NCBI GenBank assembly: GCA_003427395.1
Contig: BFEA01000329.1
Span: forward strand, 126,103-147,443
Length of the DNA: 21,341 nt
Source of the DNA: Chara braunii
Taxonomy: Eukaryota > Streptophyta > Charophyceae > Charales > Characeae
Direction of reading: 5' to 3'
The notes beneath the pieces were generated by a model. It saw only the letters and a list, made by a program, of their open reading frames with translations, did not search any database and was not told the DNA's origin. The position numbers and the translations under genes were made by a program. Positions within the stretch are counted from its first letter, which is position 1. Each line of letters starts with the position of its first letter. Shown piece after piece: positions 1-9,238 of this stretch.

Positions 1-67
<67 letters not shown>
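1..67. repeat. (AG)n microsatellite
   Basis: Uninterrupted AG dinucleotide run of about 33 units at the window edge. It may extend beyond the window. Confidence 0.98.
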
Positions 68-70
<3 letters not shown>

Positions 71-718
71 GGGAGTCGATGAGGATTAGGAGGAAATCGG
101 TGGCTTGGGGGGGAAGTTTCATCACGCTGTTTTGTCTTTTTTTTTGCCTATTTTGTTTTCGTACATATGTGTGTTAGAGAGAGATAGACGGCGGAAGGGA
201 GGAGGGTGAGGGGGAAGCCGGCGAGGTGGTGGGAGGTATAGCCGCGGTAAGTGCCAGGATGTCTTTTTTTGTTTGAGGGAGTAGGGTCGGGGTCCCGGAA
301 CCCCAATCTGATATCCCCACCCCCAACCCTCTCTCCCCTCGGTCGCTGTGGGTCGCCGCGGGCATGACCGCAGGCTCGCGGCCCCGACCGCGGACCGTGG
401 CCGTACCCGGGCGACCGCGGCCGCGGGGGATTCGTAGGTGTGTAGCACCCTACACCCCGACGATTTTAAACCTTTCTGTGATTGATACTGTTTTGTGCCA
501 ACTGTTAGTGTCGGGTGTAATTTTTTTGTGTCCTCTCTTTCTCTCTGTCGCTGTTTGTCTCAATCTAAAGCCGAGATAGATGACACAATTTTCTAAAGAT
601 TTCTCATAGTTTATTTAAATGGGAAAAGTGGAGTTGGAGTCGGAATGCTTATACACCATTTCACGATCTTATTGCATCATTGTCAACAAGAAGAAGATCG
701 AAAGAAACAATGCAGTGG
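68..718. other. Intergenic sequence without a supportable gene
   Basis: Open frames here are short and dominated by simple sequence (Pro/Arg/Ser-rich), and opposite-strand frames overlap them. Roughly 364-440 is strongly CpG-rich with recurring 'gaccgcgg' words; the remainder is T-rich. No domain, splice structure or RNA gene is recognisable. Confidence 0.6.
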
Positions 719-720
719 AG

Positions 721-740
721 GGGTTTAGGGTTTAGGGTTT
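721..740 (+). repeat. Interstitial plant-type telomere repeat (TTTAGGG)
   Basis: The run reads gggtttagggtttagggttt: two complete TTTAGGG units plus partial units at both ends. TTTAGGG is the common telomere repeat of land plants and many streptophyte algae. A run this short in the interior may be a telo-box promoter element or a repair scar rather than a former chromosome end. Confidence 0.7.
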
Positions 741-821
741 CTTGCATCGTAATGTTGCTCGTACTTCTACTCATGATGATTGTGAACATGATGATGATGA
801 CATTACGAAGCGCTGCCAAGT

Positions 822-822
<1 letters not shown>

Positions 823-861
<39 letters not shown>
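823..861. repeat. (CT)n microsatellite
   Basis: CT dinucleotide run of about 19 units. A short ATG trinucleotide run (about 785-800) lies just upstream. Confidence 0.97.
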
Positions 862-862
<1 letters not shown>

Positions 863-936
863 CTTTCACAATAGGGGTTCCGTGCTACGAAAGCAGTTCA
901 CATGAATGCGTATAAGTTGGCAAGTATCTGACACGG

Positions 937-1425
937 ATGCACTTTCTCCGTACGTGTAGTGGGGCGGTCGCCATACGCATGTACGATAAGTATGTGTCAA
1001 ACACTGGTGACGAATTGCGTAAAGTAGAAGTTTGTGACTTGAACATGGACACAGATGTGGAGGCGAGACACGACGAGAGCACAACGGCCGTGTTGACAGC
1101 ATGTAGGGCAGAGATCGAAAACCATTTGCGACAGATCTCTAACCTCGCATTAGATCTTCATCACCATAAACAATTGTTCACGGAGTCCGGAGAAAAGCTC
1201 GAGCGTGTTAAACTACAGCTTGCTGACAACTCGGCAGACGCGGAACAAAGAATGCGCTGTGTGAGGTGGCTGCGAAAAGTGTGGCATAACAATGTTGCGG
1301 AGAAAGAAAATTTGAAGAAGAGAGTGAAAGAGTTAGAAGACCTGTTAGAGACGCGCAATCCAAGACGCGCAATCCAAGACCCTGTTCGCTGGGCTTGTTC
1401 CGATCAGCAGTGGTCCATGTGTTAA
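937..1425 (+). CDS. Hypothetical coiled-coil protein fragment
   Basis: This open frame encodes 162 residues of unknown family. From about residue 50 the composition becomes that of a real soluble protein. Residues about 60-150 are rich in Glu, Lys, Leu and Arg with heptad-like leucine spacing, ending in segments such as LKKRVKELEDLLE, so a coiled coil is likely. The first 30 residues look like chance extension, and a later ATG near 1045 (MDTDVEARHDE) is the more credible start or exon edge. The 3' end is odd: a 14-base tandem duplication (1351-1364 and 1365-1378) is followed directly by the 176-base satellite. The last 14 residues and the stop codon are therefore satellite-derived, so the original C terminus has been lost. 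No upstream exon could be assigned. It is either a gene truncated by the satellite array or a fragment of an unknown mobile element. Confidence 0.4.
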   Translation: MHFLRTCSGAVAIRMYDKYVSNTGDELRKVEVCDLNMDTDVEARHDESTTAVLTACRAEIENHLRQISNLALDLHHHKQLFTESGEKLERVKLQLADNSADAEQRMRCVRWLRKVWHNNVAEKENLKKRVKELEDLLETRNPRRAIQDPVRWACSDQQWSMC

Positions 1426-2581
1426 AGTCGGTTCACTAGTGGGGGCCAAGTGTTGTGCCTTACGGTTTTGTGTATGTACAAATGACACCCACTAGCCAAC
1501 CGTCCCCAATGATGTCTTCACGTCCCCGATGGTGCTTCGATGCCGACTGTTTGATAGTTGTTCGCTGGGCTTGTTCCGATCAGCAGTGGTCTATGTGTTA
1601 AAGTCAGTTCACTAGTGGGGTCCAAGTGTTGTGCCTTACGGTTTTGTGTGTGTACAAATGACACCCACTAGTGAACCGTCCCCAATGGTGTCTTCACGTC
1701 CCCGATCGTGCGTTGATATCGAGTGTTTGTCAGCCGTTCGCTGGGCTTGTTCTGATCAGCAGTGGTCTATGTGTTAAAGTCGGTTCAATAGTGGGGGCCA
1801 AGTGTTGTGCCTTACGATTTTGTGTGTGTACAAATGACACCCACTAGTGAACCGTCCCCAATGGTGTCTTCACGTCCCCGATGGTGGGTTGATGCCTACT
1901 GTTTGTCAACTGTTCGCTGGGCTTGTTCCGATCAGCAGTGGTCCATGTGTTAAAGTCGGTTCACTAGTGGGGGCCAAGTGTTGTGCCTTACGGTTTTGTG
2001 TGTGTACAAATGACACCCACTAGCCAACCGTCCCCAATGGTGTCTTCACGTCCCCGATGGTGCGTAGATGCCAACTGTTTGGTAGCTGTTCGCTGGGCTT
2101 GTTCCGATCAGCAGTGGTCTATGTGTTAAAGTCGGTTCACTAGTGGGGGCCAAGTGTTGTGCCCTACGGTTTTGTGTCTGTACAAATGACACCCACTAGT
2201 GAACCGTCCCCAATGGTGTCTTCACGTCCCCGATGGTGCGTTGATGCCGACTGTTTGTCAGCTGTTCGCTGGGCTTGTTCCGATCAGGAGTGGTCTATGT
2301 GTTAAAGTCGGTTCACTAGTGGGGGCCAAGTGTTGTGCCCTACGGTTTTGTGTGTGTACAAATGACACGCACTAGCAAACCGTCCCCAATGGTGTCTTCA
2401 CGTCCCAGATGGTGTGTAGATACCGACTGTTTGGTAGATGTTCGCTGGGCTTGTTCCGATCAGTAGTGGTCCATGTGTTAAAGTCGATTCACTAGTGGGG
2501 GCTAAGTGTTGTGCCTTACCGTTTTGTGTGTGTACAAATGACACGCACTAGCCAACCGTCCCCAATGGTGTCTTCACGTCC
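1384..2581. repeat. 176-base tandem satellite, about 6.8 units
   Basis: Units begin at 1384, 1560, 1736, 1912, 2088, 2264 and 2440, an exact 176-base step at all six junctions. Units differ by scattered substitutions and not by length. Each carries an inverted repeat: CGGTTCACTAGTGGG on the left and CCCACTAGTGAACCG on the right, about 45 bases apart. The right arm is a perfect match in units 2, 3 and 5 and carries substitutions in units 1, 4, 6 and 7. Unit 7 breaks off near 2581 into a partial repeat of its own 'ggtgtcttcacgtcc' segment. The unit length is in the range of plant centromeric and heterochromatic satellites, but the array is short and adjoins coding-like sequence. Confidence 0.97.
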
Positions 2582-2708
2582 AAAATGGTGTCTCCACGTC
2601 CCCGATGGTGTGTTCACCTTCACGTCAGCCGCTGTTTATTTCCAGCTACTGTTTCGCCACACAGCGTCGTGTTACATCCCCGGAATTCAGTAGGTACTGA
2701 GGGTCATT

Positions 2709-2711
<3 letters not shown>
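2582..2711. other. Satellite edge and spacer
   Basis: The first 35 bases partly repeat the end of the satellite unit ('ggtgtctccacgtccccgatggtg'-like text); the rest is unassigned spacer up to the CT run. Confidence 0.6.

Positions 2712-2756
<45 letters not shown>
2712..2756. repeat. (CT)n microsatellite
   Basis: CT run of about 22 units followed by a short T run. Confidence 0.97.
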
Positions 2757-2760
<4 letters not shown>

Positions 2761-2761
<1 letters not shown>

Positions 2762-2790
2762 GTTCATATTGTATTTATCGGAGCCATCTT
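2761..2790 (+). repeat. 30-base direct repeat, left copy
   Basis: This 30-base segment, starting TGTTCATATTG and ending GGAGCCATCTT, recurs exactly at 4814-4843 in the same orientation. The two copies bracket the decayed gene at 2795-4691. Confidence 0.95.
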
Positions 2791-2794
2791 ATGA

Positions 2795-4691
2795 CGAAGC
2801 GGGAACGAGAAATTAAAGAGACGATTGGAGAATGAGATCTGCAGGGAGCGTGCATTGGTTACCGTGCCTGCAACAAGGACATACAGAGAGAGATCGAAAG
2901 GACGGGAGGAATCACCTCTTGTGACGCCAAAGTCGAAAAAGGGTCATGCAAGGCGCGAGAGCAAGCCACCCAAAGCGCCAAATAAAAAGTCTTTCACAGA
3001 TCAAGGACTTGAATGTATTCGCAATGAAGGAACACAACGAAAGAAGAAGCGAAGCGTAAAGAAAGTTCACAAAGACATCGAAGCAATTGATTTGCAGGGG
3101 CCGGATGTTGTTGAAAGCAACACACAATCGGAAGACAACCTGTCGCAGCAGTCCATGGAGGACGCCTCTCGTTCTGAAAGCGAGGAAAATGCGAGAACAG
3201 ACGACGAGGGGGGTGACAGTGAATTAGAGACCACAGAGGATTCAAAAGAAGAAGAGGGTAGTGGCGCACAGCAGGAAAGCGACAGTGTAAGCAGTGACGT
3301 GAACAATGATGAAGAAGAGAAAACTTCATACTACAACAATGACGAGGACAACCAGAAGTCACGGAGTAATGGGAAGAGGCCAAAACGTGAAAGTGGAGGA
3401 ACACTTGGACGAGGAAAATGAGAAAAAGTTGAGACGAACAAGTAGTTGGTGCGCAAGGAGTCGTCGTCGCAACAACGTAAGTGCATTATTTAAAACAGTA
3501 GTTCACAACCTCGGACCTCGTATATGTCGTCATTTTAATGATGCACAAAGAGAGTTAAGAAATATCACAAAACTATTAACAAAATCGTGTGTTATCTGGC
3601 CATATATGTTGTTTGCTGTTTTTTACGTATGTTCGTTGTCTCTTACCAGGGGGCGACATTGTCGAGGACTAGTCAAACATACAGAGAAAGAGAGGACACC
3701 ACGAGCAGACAAGCGACATAGGCAATATACATTTTCCTAAGAAAGCAAATGATAGATTATTTCGTTCAATCGCAAAGGCGTATGCATTCACTGCGGCGAA
3801 GGATGCAACAATGTACCCCTCGGAAGACGACTTCTTCGCATCTCTGCAATCAGCAGCAAACATGTTAGGGAGAAATGTGAAGGAGGGACTCAATATGTAT
3901 GTGGATAGTATAGGAGGGCGGTCAGTGCTGGTGGAATGTAACAGAGTCATGACAACGGTGAGAGGAGAGATAACATGGCAGTTGAAACACTGGTTTTGGG
4001 CAGAGAAAGGGCTACCACCCTTGTGATGTGCAAAAATGGACCACCTAATAGGAAGAGCACAAAAACTTGTGAGCAAAGATGCAGACAAACAAGTCATGAA
4101 GACAACTGGGCAATGATCCGTGGGGTGCAAAACCATTCAAGACAGCGATAGAGAAAGTTTTTCAGATGCGAAGGGATGATGGAGGGGTCGGGGTGACCTT
4201 GCAACAACTGACATTTGCAGAACTTGTTGTGCGGTCTGAAATTGAACAGACTAAGAAGACAAGCAAAGGATCAGAGCAGATTCAGAAATTAGCATCAATT
4301 AAGCAGGATATTGCGACGTCAGTGCGTAACCGCGACACCGTAATGAGCTTTTTAATATTCAAGCTTGATCGCACAACATCGGTTGCAGAAAAGGCTGTGG
4401 CATTCTTCTACGCAGGAACACCCAGCAGACAAAGCAATGCGGCTCGTGTCACAAATATCACTAAAGATGATTACGGGTTTGAAGTTCTTGCGAAACCACG
4501 TGGCAGTGAATCAGGGAGAGAACGAGAGACAGAAACTTCAATTGCAAGACTGTAATACTGAGTTCGTGACGGCATGTGTGATGCAGCAGTGCACTGTACT
4601 TGAACTTAGGGGTGGTCGAACTTTTAGTACGTCATGTATTTCTGTGGCATCTATCAGGAGACTAATATTGCAGATGTGGCATGCATCATGA
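2795..4691 (+). pseudogene. Decayed intron-containing gene of unknown family
   Basis: Several consecutive plus-strand frames read like one broken protein. The first (about 2795-3395) is basic, then strongly acidic: Lys/Arg-rich stretches followed by Glu/Asp/Ser-rich ones, as in disordered nuclear proteins. Around 3380-3400 the coding-like text moves to another frame (KVEEHLDEENEKKLRRTSS), suggesting a frameshift. A good donor (GTAAGT at 3477) and acceptor (ttaccag ending at 3649) suggest an intron. Downstream text (3652-4024) contains a TAG at 3670 and continues through LFRSIAKAYAFTAAKDATMYPSEDDFF-like sequence to a TGA at 4024. Coding-like text resumes in two further frames, NDPWGAKPFKTAIEKVFQ from about 4109 and then the frame to 4555, with a last overlapping frame (ENERQKLQLQD) to 4691. 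No known domain was recognised. Multiple stops and frame changes argue for a pseudogene, possibly from a mobile-element family. Confidence 0.45.
3477..3649 (+). other. Probable spliceosomal intron within the decayed gene
   Basis: It starts GTAAGT and ends in a pyrimidine-rich tract plus CAG (gtctcttaccag). The 173-base segment is AT-rich compared with its flanks, as plant introns are. Direct joining does not restore the downstream coding-like frame, which fits a pseudogene. Confidence 0.45.
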
Positions 4692-4705
4692 CACTTTACA
4701 AATGC

Positions 4706-4726
4706 GGAGAGAGAGAGAGAGAGAGA
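4706..4726. repeat. (GA)n microsatellite
   Basis: About 10 GA units. Confidence 0.95.
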
Positions 4727-4813
4727 TGATTCAAAGTTTCGCTTGCGAGTTTCGATGAATTTTTTGTGTGTATTTATCAGGAGACTGATTCTGACAATGA
4801 CGACCGTCCGCCA

Positions 4814-4843
4814 TGTTCATATTGTATTTATCGGAGCCATCTT
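4814..4843 (+). repeat. 30-base direct repeat, right copy
   Basis: Exact match to 2761-2790. Related but diverged text near 4867 and 5325 (gatcgtc followed by cattttgatgtt or cattttcatgtt) suggests this segment belongs to a longer local repeat family. Confidence 0.95.
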
Positions 4844-4878
4844 GTGGTTTGTGCGGAATTATATGATCGTCAGTCATT

Positions 4879-5106
4879 TTGATGTTGTATATAGATGTTA
4901 ATAATAACATTCCTCCATCCTCTTCTAGTCGTTTCTTCCAGTGGTTCTATGAAAGTGTTCTTGACAACTACCTTTCCACGGGTGATGGACAAAGAATGTG
5001 GTCAATAGTGGTCTTTCCAATCTTAGCTTATTGTGTCGATACCGGTTTGGCTGTCAGTTTTTTTTTTTTTATATATATAAAGTTATTCTGGTGCTGGGAT
5101 GATTGA
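4879..5106 (+). pseudogene. Short duplicated gene remnant
   Basis: This 75-residue frame contains SVLDNYLSTGDGQRMWSIVV. The repeat copy near 5400-5470 encodes an almost identical stretch (SVLDNYLFTADGQRMWSIVV) before a one-base insertion shifts its frame. Shared protein-like text in two diverged copies suggests descent from a coding sequence, but the family is not recognised. The C-terminal part runs through poly-T and TA sequence and is not credible protein. Confidence 0.3.
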
Positions 5107-5149
5107 AAAATGGATGTATGACAAGAGTCAATTTCTTCTACTGGGATGC

Positions 5150-5192
5150 ATGACAAAATGGATGTATGACAAAATGGATGTATGACAAAAGT
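5150..5192 (+). repeat. 16-base tandem repeat
   Basis: The unit atgacaaaatggatgt occurs at 5150 and 5166, followed by a partial copy at 5182. Related single copies occur at about 5111 and 5270. Confidence 0.9.
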
Positions 5193-5515
5193 CAATTAGA
5201 GGTACTGGAGAGAATAACAGAAAAAATGGGTCGTAGTGGTTATCCAATGACGAGAGTCAATTCCTAGTACTGGGATGCATAGCAAAATGCACATATATCG
5301 TGGTTTGTTGTGGAATAATATGATCGTCCACCATTTTCATGTTATAGCTACATGTTAATAATAAAAGTCATCCGCCCTCTTTTATTCGTAGCTTCCAGCA
5401 GTTGTATGCAAGTGTTCTTGACAACTACCTTTTCACGGCTGATGGACAAAGAATGTGGTCAATAGTGGTCCTACCCAATCTTAACTTATTGTGTCGATAC
5501 ATGTTTGACTGTCAA

Positions 5516-5610
5516 TTTCCTTTGCTTATTTTATTAAACTAAGTAGTAAGGACAAAATCACCATAGATCTCATGCCACATGCATCATAAGTGCAGAACAT
5601 GTATATGTAG
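5516..5610. other. AT-rich spacer
   Basis: No coding or structural signal seen. Confidence 0.5.
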
Positions 5611-5685
5611 TGGTTCACTAGTGTGAGCCACGACAAACGCACGACGATGAGAAGAAAAAAAAAAATGGCCCCTAGTAGTGAACCA
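5611..5685. mobile_element. 75-base hairpin element resembling a tiny MITE
   Basis: The left arm tggttcactagtgtgagcca (5611-5630) and right arm tggcccctagtagtgaacca (5666-5685) are inverted repeats matching at 16 of 20 positions. The terminal core GGTTCACTAGTG is the same as the inverted repeat within each 176-base satellite unit, and the span (75 bases) nearly equals the 74-base palindromic segment there. No convincing target-site duplication is visible, so calling it mobile is an inference. Confidence 0.5.
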
Positions 5686-6300
5686 ATAAAGATACTTTAT
5701 TTCATGTAGTGGAAGAGAGGACAAAATGCACATATCCAGACTGCAATATCTTCATACATTTCAGTATCTGCGTAAAATGAAAGAGGAATACGGGTATGGA
5801 CACTAACTAGGCAACATCAATAATGATCGCAATTCACCACAATGCGTTTTGAGGCAATTTTTGGGGAATCGCGGGGGTCCACCTCCCGTCACGACTTCAA
5901 CATGTCGTTCGATGTTCAACAGTTGATCAACAAAATTTCAATATGCTGCCAACATTGGGTTCAACACTGGCCCACACGCTGCCAACATTGGGTTCAACAC
6001 TCACCCACGTACCATCTCATGTGTAACATAAGTGAACATTATTTTTTTCCTTCACTTCCTGTGTACCACATGACATGTCCCGAGGTGAACAGAAAATATA
6101 CACACAATCAACAGTTGGTTGCATGCATCGACGTACGCTAAACTTTCGATGAAAAATCACACATTTTTTTTGTTGTGGGGGTTGGTCGTTGAAGGCAACG
6201 GAGCTATTGGAGATGGTGGGAGACCTACTAGTAGTTGTGGGAACGTTGCTGACCTACTAGGGCACGACTGAATAACATTTGGCCGTCAAGAGAACAAACC
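5686..6300. other. Unassigned region with a 33-base tandem duplication
   Basis: A segment beginning gctgccaacattgggttcaa occurs at 5945 and again at 5978 (period 33). The phrase gacctactag occurs twice near 6210-6260. A 99-codon frame (5842-6141) covers the duplication but has no recognisable protein character. Confidence 0.6.
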
Positions 6301-7010
6301 TGGGTTGTGACGCCCAAACCTCACGCCCAACACGACTTCCTGATCGGAGTGGGATGTGGGCCTGGAAGTGCGAAAAGGGGTGTGCCAAGGATTTTTGGGA
6401 AAGTGGAGTCCCAGGTCAGAACTGAGATCTCCTGTGGCAGGATCTTTCGGGGCCACGAGTGCAATTTGGCGGAGAGGGCGGACCGTTTCTGGTTACGAGG
6501 CAGATGGTATGCTCAAGGCCAAGCAAGTCATTGGTTTCGGGGACGGCGGTTCGCGGGAGGGTCCCGTCGGGGTAAAGGGGGTTCCGATGAGTCAGGCCGT
6601 CGGGAGTTGCCACGTGGCGCGGGTCGCCGCGCGTTCGGGTTAGACTCTCGGAATTCTGGGATTCTCCGATCGCCACGTCGTCGGCAATTTCCATAGGGTG
6701 TGCTGGGCCAGTATGGGGCTATGGCAGGCCACAGGACGACGCTGAGTTGGTGGTATGGAAGAAGAAGGCGGAAGGGAGGGAAATTGGTGGAGACAACGAC
6801 GAATTCGGGGTGGGTGAAATAGTAGGTATGGTCCGGAGAGGGGAAATCAGAGCATCGGGGGTCGTTAGTGGTAGCGTAGTGAAATTCTCGGGGACACAGT
6901 CGGTTCTTAGTTAGGCAGGGGTATCTCTGTCTCAGAATCTCGTTTATCCAAGGGGTGAAGTAATCTGGGTCGTATGATGAGTCGGAATTCCAGGATCGCC
7001 TCATTGTGTC
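6301..7010. other. GC-rich region, no gene supported
   Basis: Frames of 129 codons (plus, 6307-6696) and 158 codons (minus, 6528-7004) overlap each other. Both are rich in Arg, Gly or Pro, as expected of GC-rich noncoding DNA. The N-terminal half of the minus frame (about 6690-7004, rich in Tyr, Phe and Pro) is the only part with mixed composition. A G-box-like CACGTG lies at about 6610. I recognise no domain. Confidence 0.45.
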
Positions 7011-7590
7011 ATTGCGGTGTTACGAGTTGCCTAAGGGTGGGTGCGTAGTGATTGCGATTGCCACGTGCGAGCCCGCGCAGGCCTTGCGAATTAAGCCGGG
7101 CTTACGCCTGTTCGTACGAGGCGACTGCGCCGTTGCGGACCTCGGGCTGGCCCTGCTCAGTCAGACAATGCGTCCGTGATCAATGGTTCCGTTGGGATTG
7201 ACGGATCGTCGCCCGGGGATACGTGTAAGTGCGCAACTCTGATTGCGTTTTACACGTGTCCTCAGACGGCATTTGCCAAGCCCGACATTCGTTTGTCTAA
7301 TCACTCCGTGCCGTTTTGGGGCATGCAAGATGCATAATCAGGATAATCAAAAGATACGTGGAGACAAATTGCGCAAAATGCCTATTCTGCTTACGAATGC
7401 ATCAAATGCGACAAACAAAGGCAAAGACAAAGATCCGGCAAAAACAATCAAACATGGCATCCATACCTCCATTCGTAGTGCATCAGAGATGGGAATTGCA
7501 AAGACAAGTGTGAGCAAAAATCCCAGTCCAGGTTCCGAAAAACAGAAGGGAAAACAAAAACGGGCGAATTGGCTAGAGCCATAAATCAAA
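7011..7590. other. Unassigned region with G-box-like hexamers
   Basis: CACGTG or close relatives occur at about 7061 and 7251. A 113-codon plus frame (7243-7584) is Lys-rich at its end and is opposed by an 80-codon minus frame; neither is recognisable. Confidence 0.4.
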
Positions 7591-8640
7591 ATCTATGTAC
7601 ACAGGCAAAGAAGGGGAAAAGACAAAGAATCAACAAATCCGCGTCCATCCACCTCAACTCTCTCTTCCTCTCTCTCTTCTTCTCCGATGCGGACAATACG
7701 TCGTCGCGCACCAACCCACGAAGTCGTTACCCCGCTTAGTCCTCCCGCACCCGTCAGGTTCGCCCGCGCCCACAGTCCGTCGTGGCCCTCGTCAACCCCG
7801 CGCGTTCGGCACCAGCTCGTTGGGTCGCCTGACTCCTACTCTACTCACCTCTTACTTCGCTCGTGTGCCGACCCTTCCTGATCACGCAACCCCGAGCTTC
7901 CAACAACTGGTTAAGAGAGTTAACTAATCGCGCAGCCAGAATTTATAGCGTGCATGTGCGCGCGAAGAACACAGAATTACTAGGACTTAGAAGAAGGGAA
8001 GGGGGAGGGATTGCCTACATCTGCATGGTCTGATCACAGCGTGGGGGACGTAGCCGCTCTTCACGCATCGATCCGATCATGCAGAACGCGGCTACAAAAA
8101 ACGCAGCAAAAGAAAAAGAAGAAGGACGGGAAAAATGAAGCGTAAGAAGAAAGATACAGTTACAATGGCACCCGCCCAAAATTACAGTTACACACATGAT
8201 TAAAGGCGCCTACTACGTAGACAAAAAGCATTGTGCGGCAAGGAAAATCCTAATTACAGAATTTCTAAATTCCTATCTAATGCGAAGAAGCAAAAAGCAC
8301 AAATTTCAGAAGAAAAGTCCGAAATTCCGAGAGCCAATTCGAAAAAGAATTAAAAGAAAAATTAAAAACGAACGAAGCAAATTCCCGCGCGACGTCCGCG
8401 CCCAAAAGTTTGGAACCGAAACAAAAGAAACGACGTTAACATTTATTAATCGCACGCGCGGTGGCGCGCCAGCCATCCGGCCACCAATCAATCAACCGGC
8501 CGTCCCAGGACACACCCAGCTCCGAACCCAGCCATTCGAAAAGAAGCGACGAAAAAGACAAAAAGCCAAGGACACTGATGCAATTTCTCACCGATCCCGA
8601 TCTCCCGTAATTGGCCCAACCTTCCCAACTTAGGACCCCT
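7591..8640. other. Unassigned region, pyrimidine-rich then A-rich
   Basis: 7650-7700 is a CT-rich tract like a plant 5' leader, but no supported coding region follows it. 8100-8600 is A-rich; its 145-codon frame (8196-8633) is almost entirely Lys/Arg-rich low-complexity sequence. Confidence 0.45.
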
Positions 8641-8982
8641 CATTGCAACCGCGCAGAAAGTCCCGCGTTACAGAAAGTGGTTCGTCACACGTACCCATTG
8701 AGATCTGGGGTGCCTGGAAGATGGCACTTCCTACAGAGGTCCAAGGGTGCAAGGTGGGAAACCTCGTCACGGCAACCCAGGCTCCCCATGGCTGCCAGAA
8801 GCTACTCTATTGGGCCAGCATTGAATTTGCTCACTCTGGCTTTCCCTGCACGCATGTCTCGTGGCCGTAGGAAGGAGGCTTCATTCCAGGAATCTTTACT
8901 GGGGGGTTTCGGCTTTGGTTTTGGTTGGTAACTGTGGAAGGTTGGGGGTTGATTTGTTGATTTGATTTGATTGGTTGGGGGT
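8641..8982. other. Unassigned spacer ending in a TTGATT-type simple repeat
   Basis: No coding support. ggttgggggt followed by gatttg-like text occurs at 8940 and again at 8973 (period 33) around a TTGATT-rich stretch just before the retroposon. Confidence 0.5.
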
Positions 8983-8989
8983 CGATTTG

Positions 8990-9231
8990 TTTTTTTTTTT
9001 TTTTTTTTTTTGAAAACAACGCGATCGGATGCTAGGTGTGCTGATAAGAGCAGACACATCTAGCACCGTCGGGGAGGCTCCATCTATTGGTGGGGAGCAG
9101 CACCTGTCGGAAATCGGGTCCAGCGTCCCTTGGATACATCTTTGCGGTACAGTGTTTGTTGGGCATATGACCATTAGAGTTATTTTTCCTGAACTTTCTT
9201 CTCTCCCCCGGGGCTGTGTATGTTACCCTCC
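8990..9231 (-). mobile_element. SINE-like or processed retroposon with poly(A) tail
   Basis: Read on the minus strand, this 242-base segment ends in 22 A residues (T run at 8990-9011). It is bracketed by a 7-base direct repeat, cgatttg at 8983-8989 and 9232-9238, in the positions expected for target-site duplications made by LINE-type retrotransposition. The body has no clear RNA polymerase III B box, so a tRNA-derived SINE is not shown. It may be a 5'-truncated LINE tail or a processed transcript. The short duplication could be chance. Confidence 0.5.
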
Positions 9232-9238
9232 CGATTTG

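Larger units (their letters stand above)
4844..5515 (+). repeat. Diverged direct duplication, about 215-base units 456 bases apart
   Basis: 4844-5060 and 5302-5515 align along their length. Both start near tggtttgt, pass through ttaataataa and share a long block around 'gtgttcttgacaactacct', ending near ttgtgtcgatac. Copy 2 has one extra base in 'gtggtcctacccaatctt' relative to copy 1. Confidence 0.88.

Noticed and set aside
680-874. Small membrane protein (hydrophobic Met/Leu-rich frame)
   Set aside because: The hydrophobic part is encoded by ATG and CT simple repeats and the frame ends within the microsatellite.
6306-6340. TGTGACGCCC resembling a plant Ty3-type LTR start
   Set aside because: No LTR end, primer-binding site, target duplication or second copy could be linked to it.
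6528-7004. 158-codon minus-strand gene
   Set aside because: Opposed by plus-strand frames of similar length; the C-terminal half is Arg/Pro-rich GC-driven sequence and no domain is seen.
8196-8633. 145-codon Lys/Arg-rich protein
   Set aside because: Composition follows the A-rich DNA; there is no domain or upstream exon.
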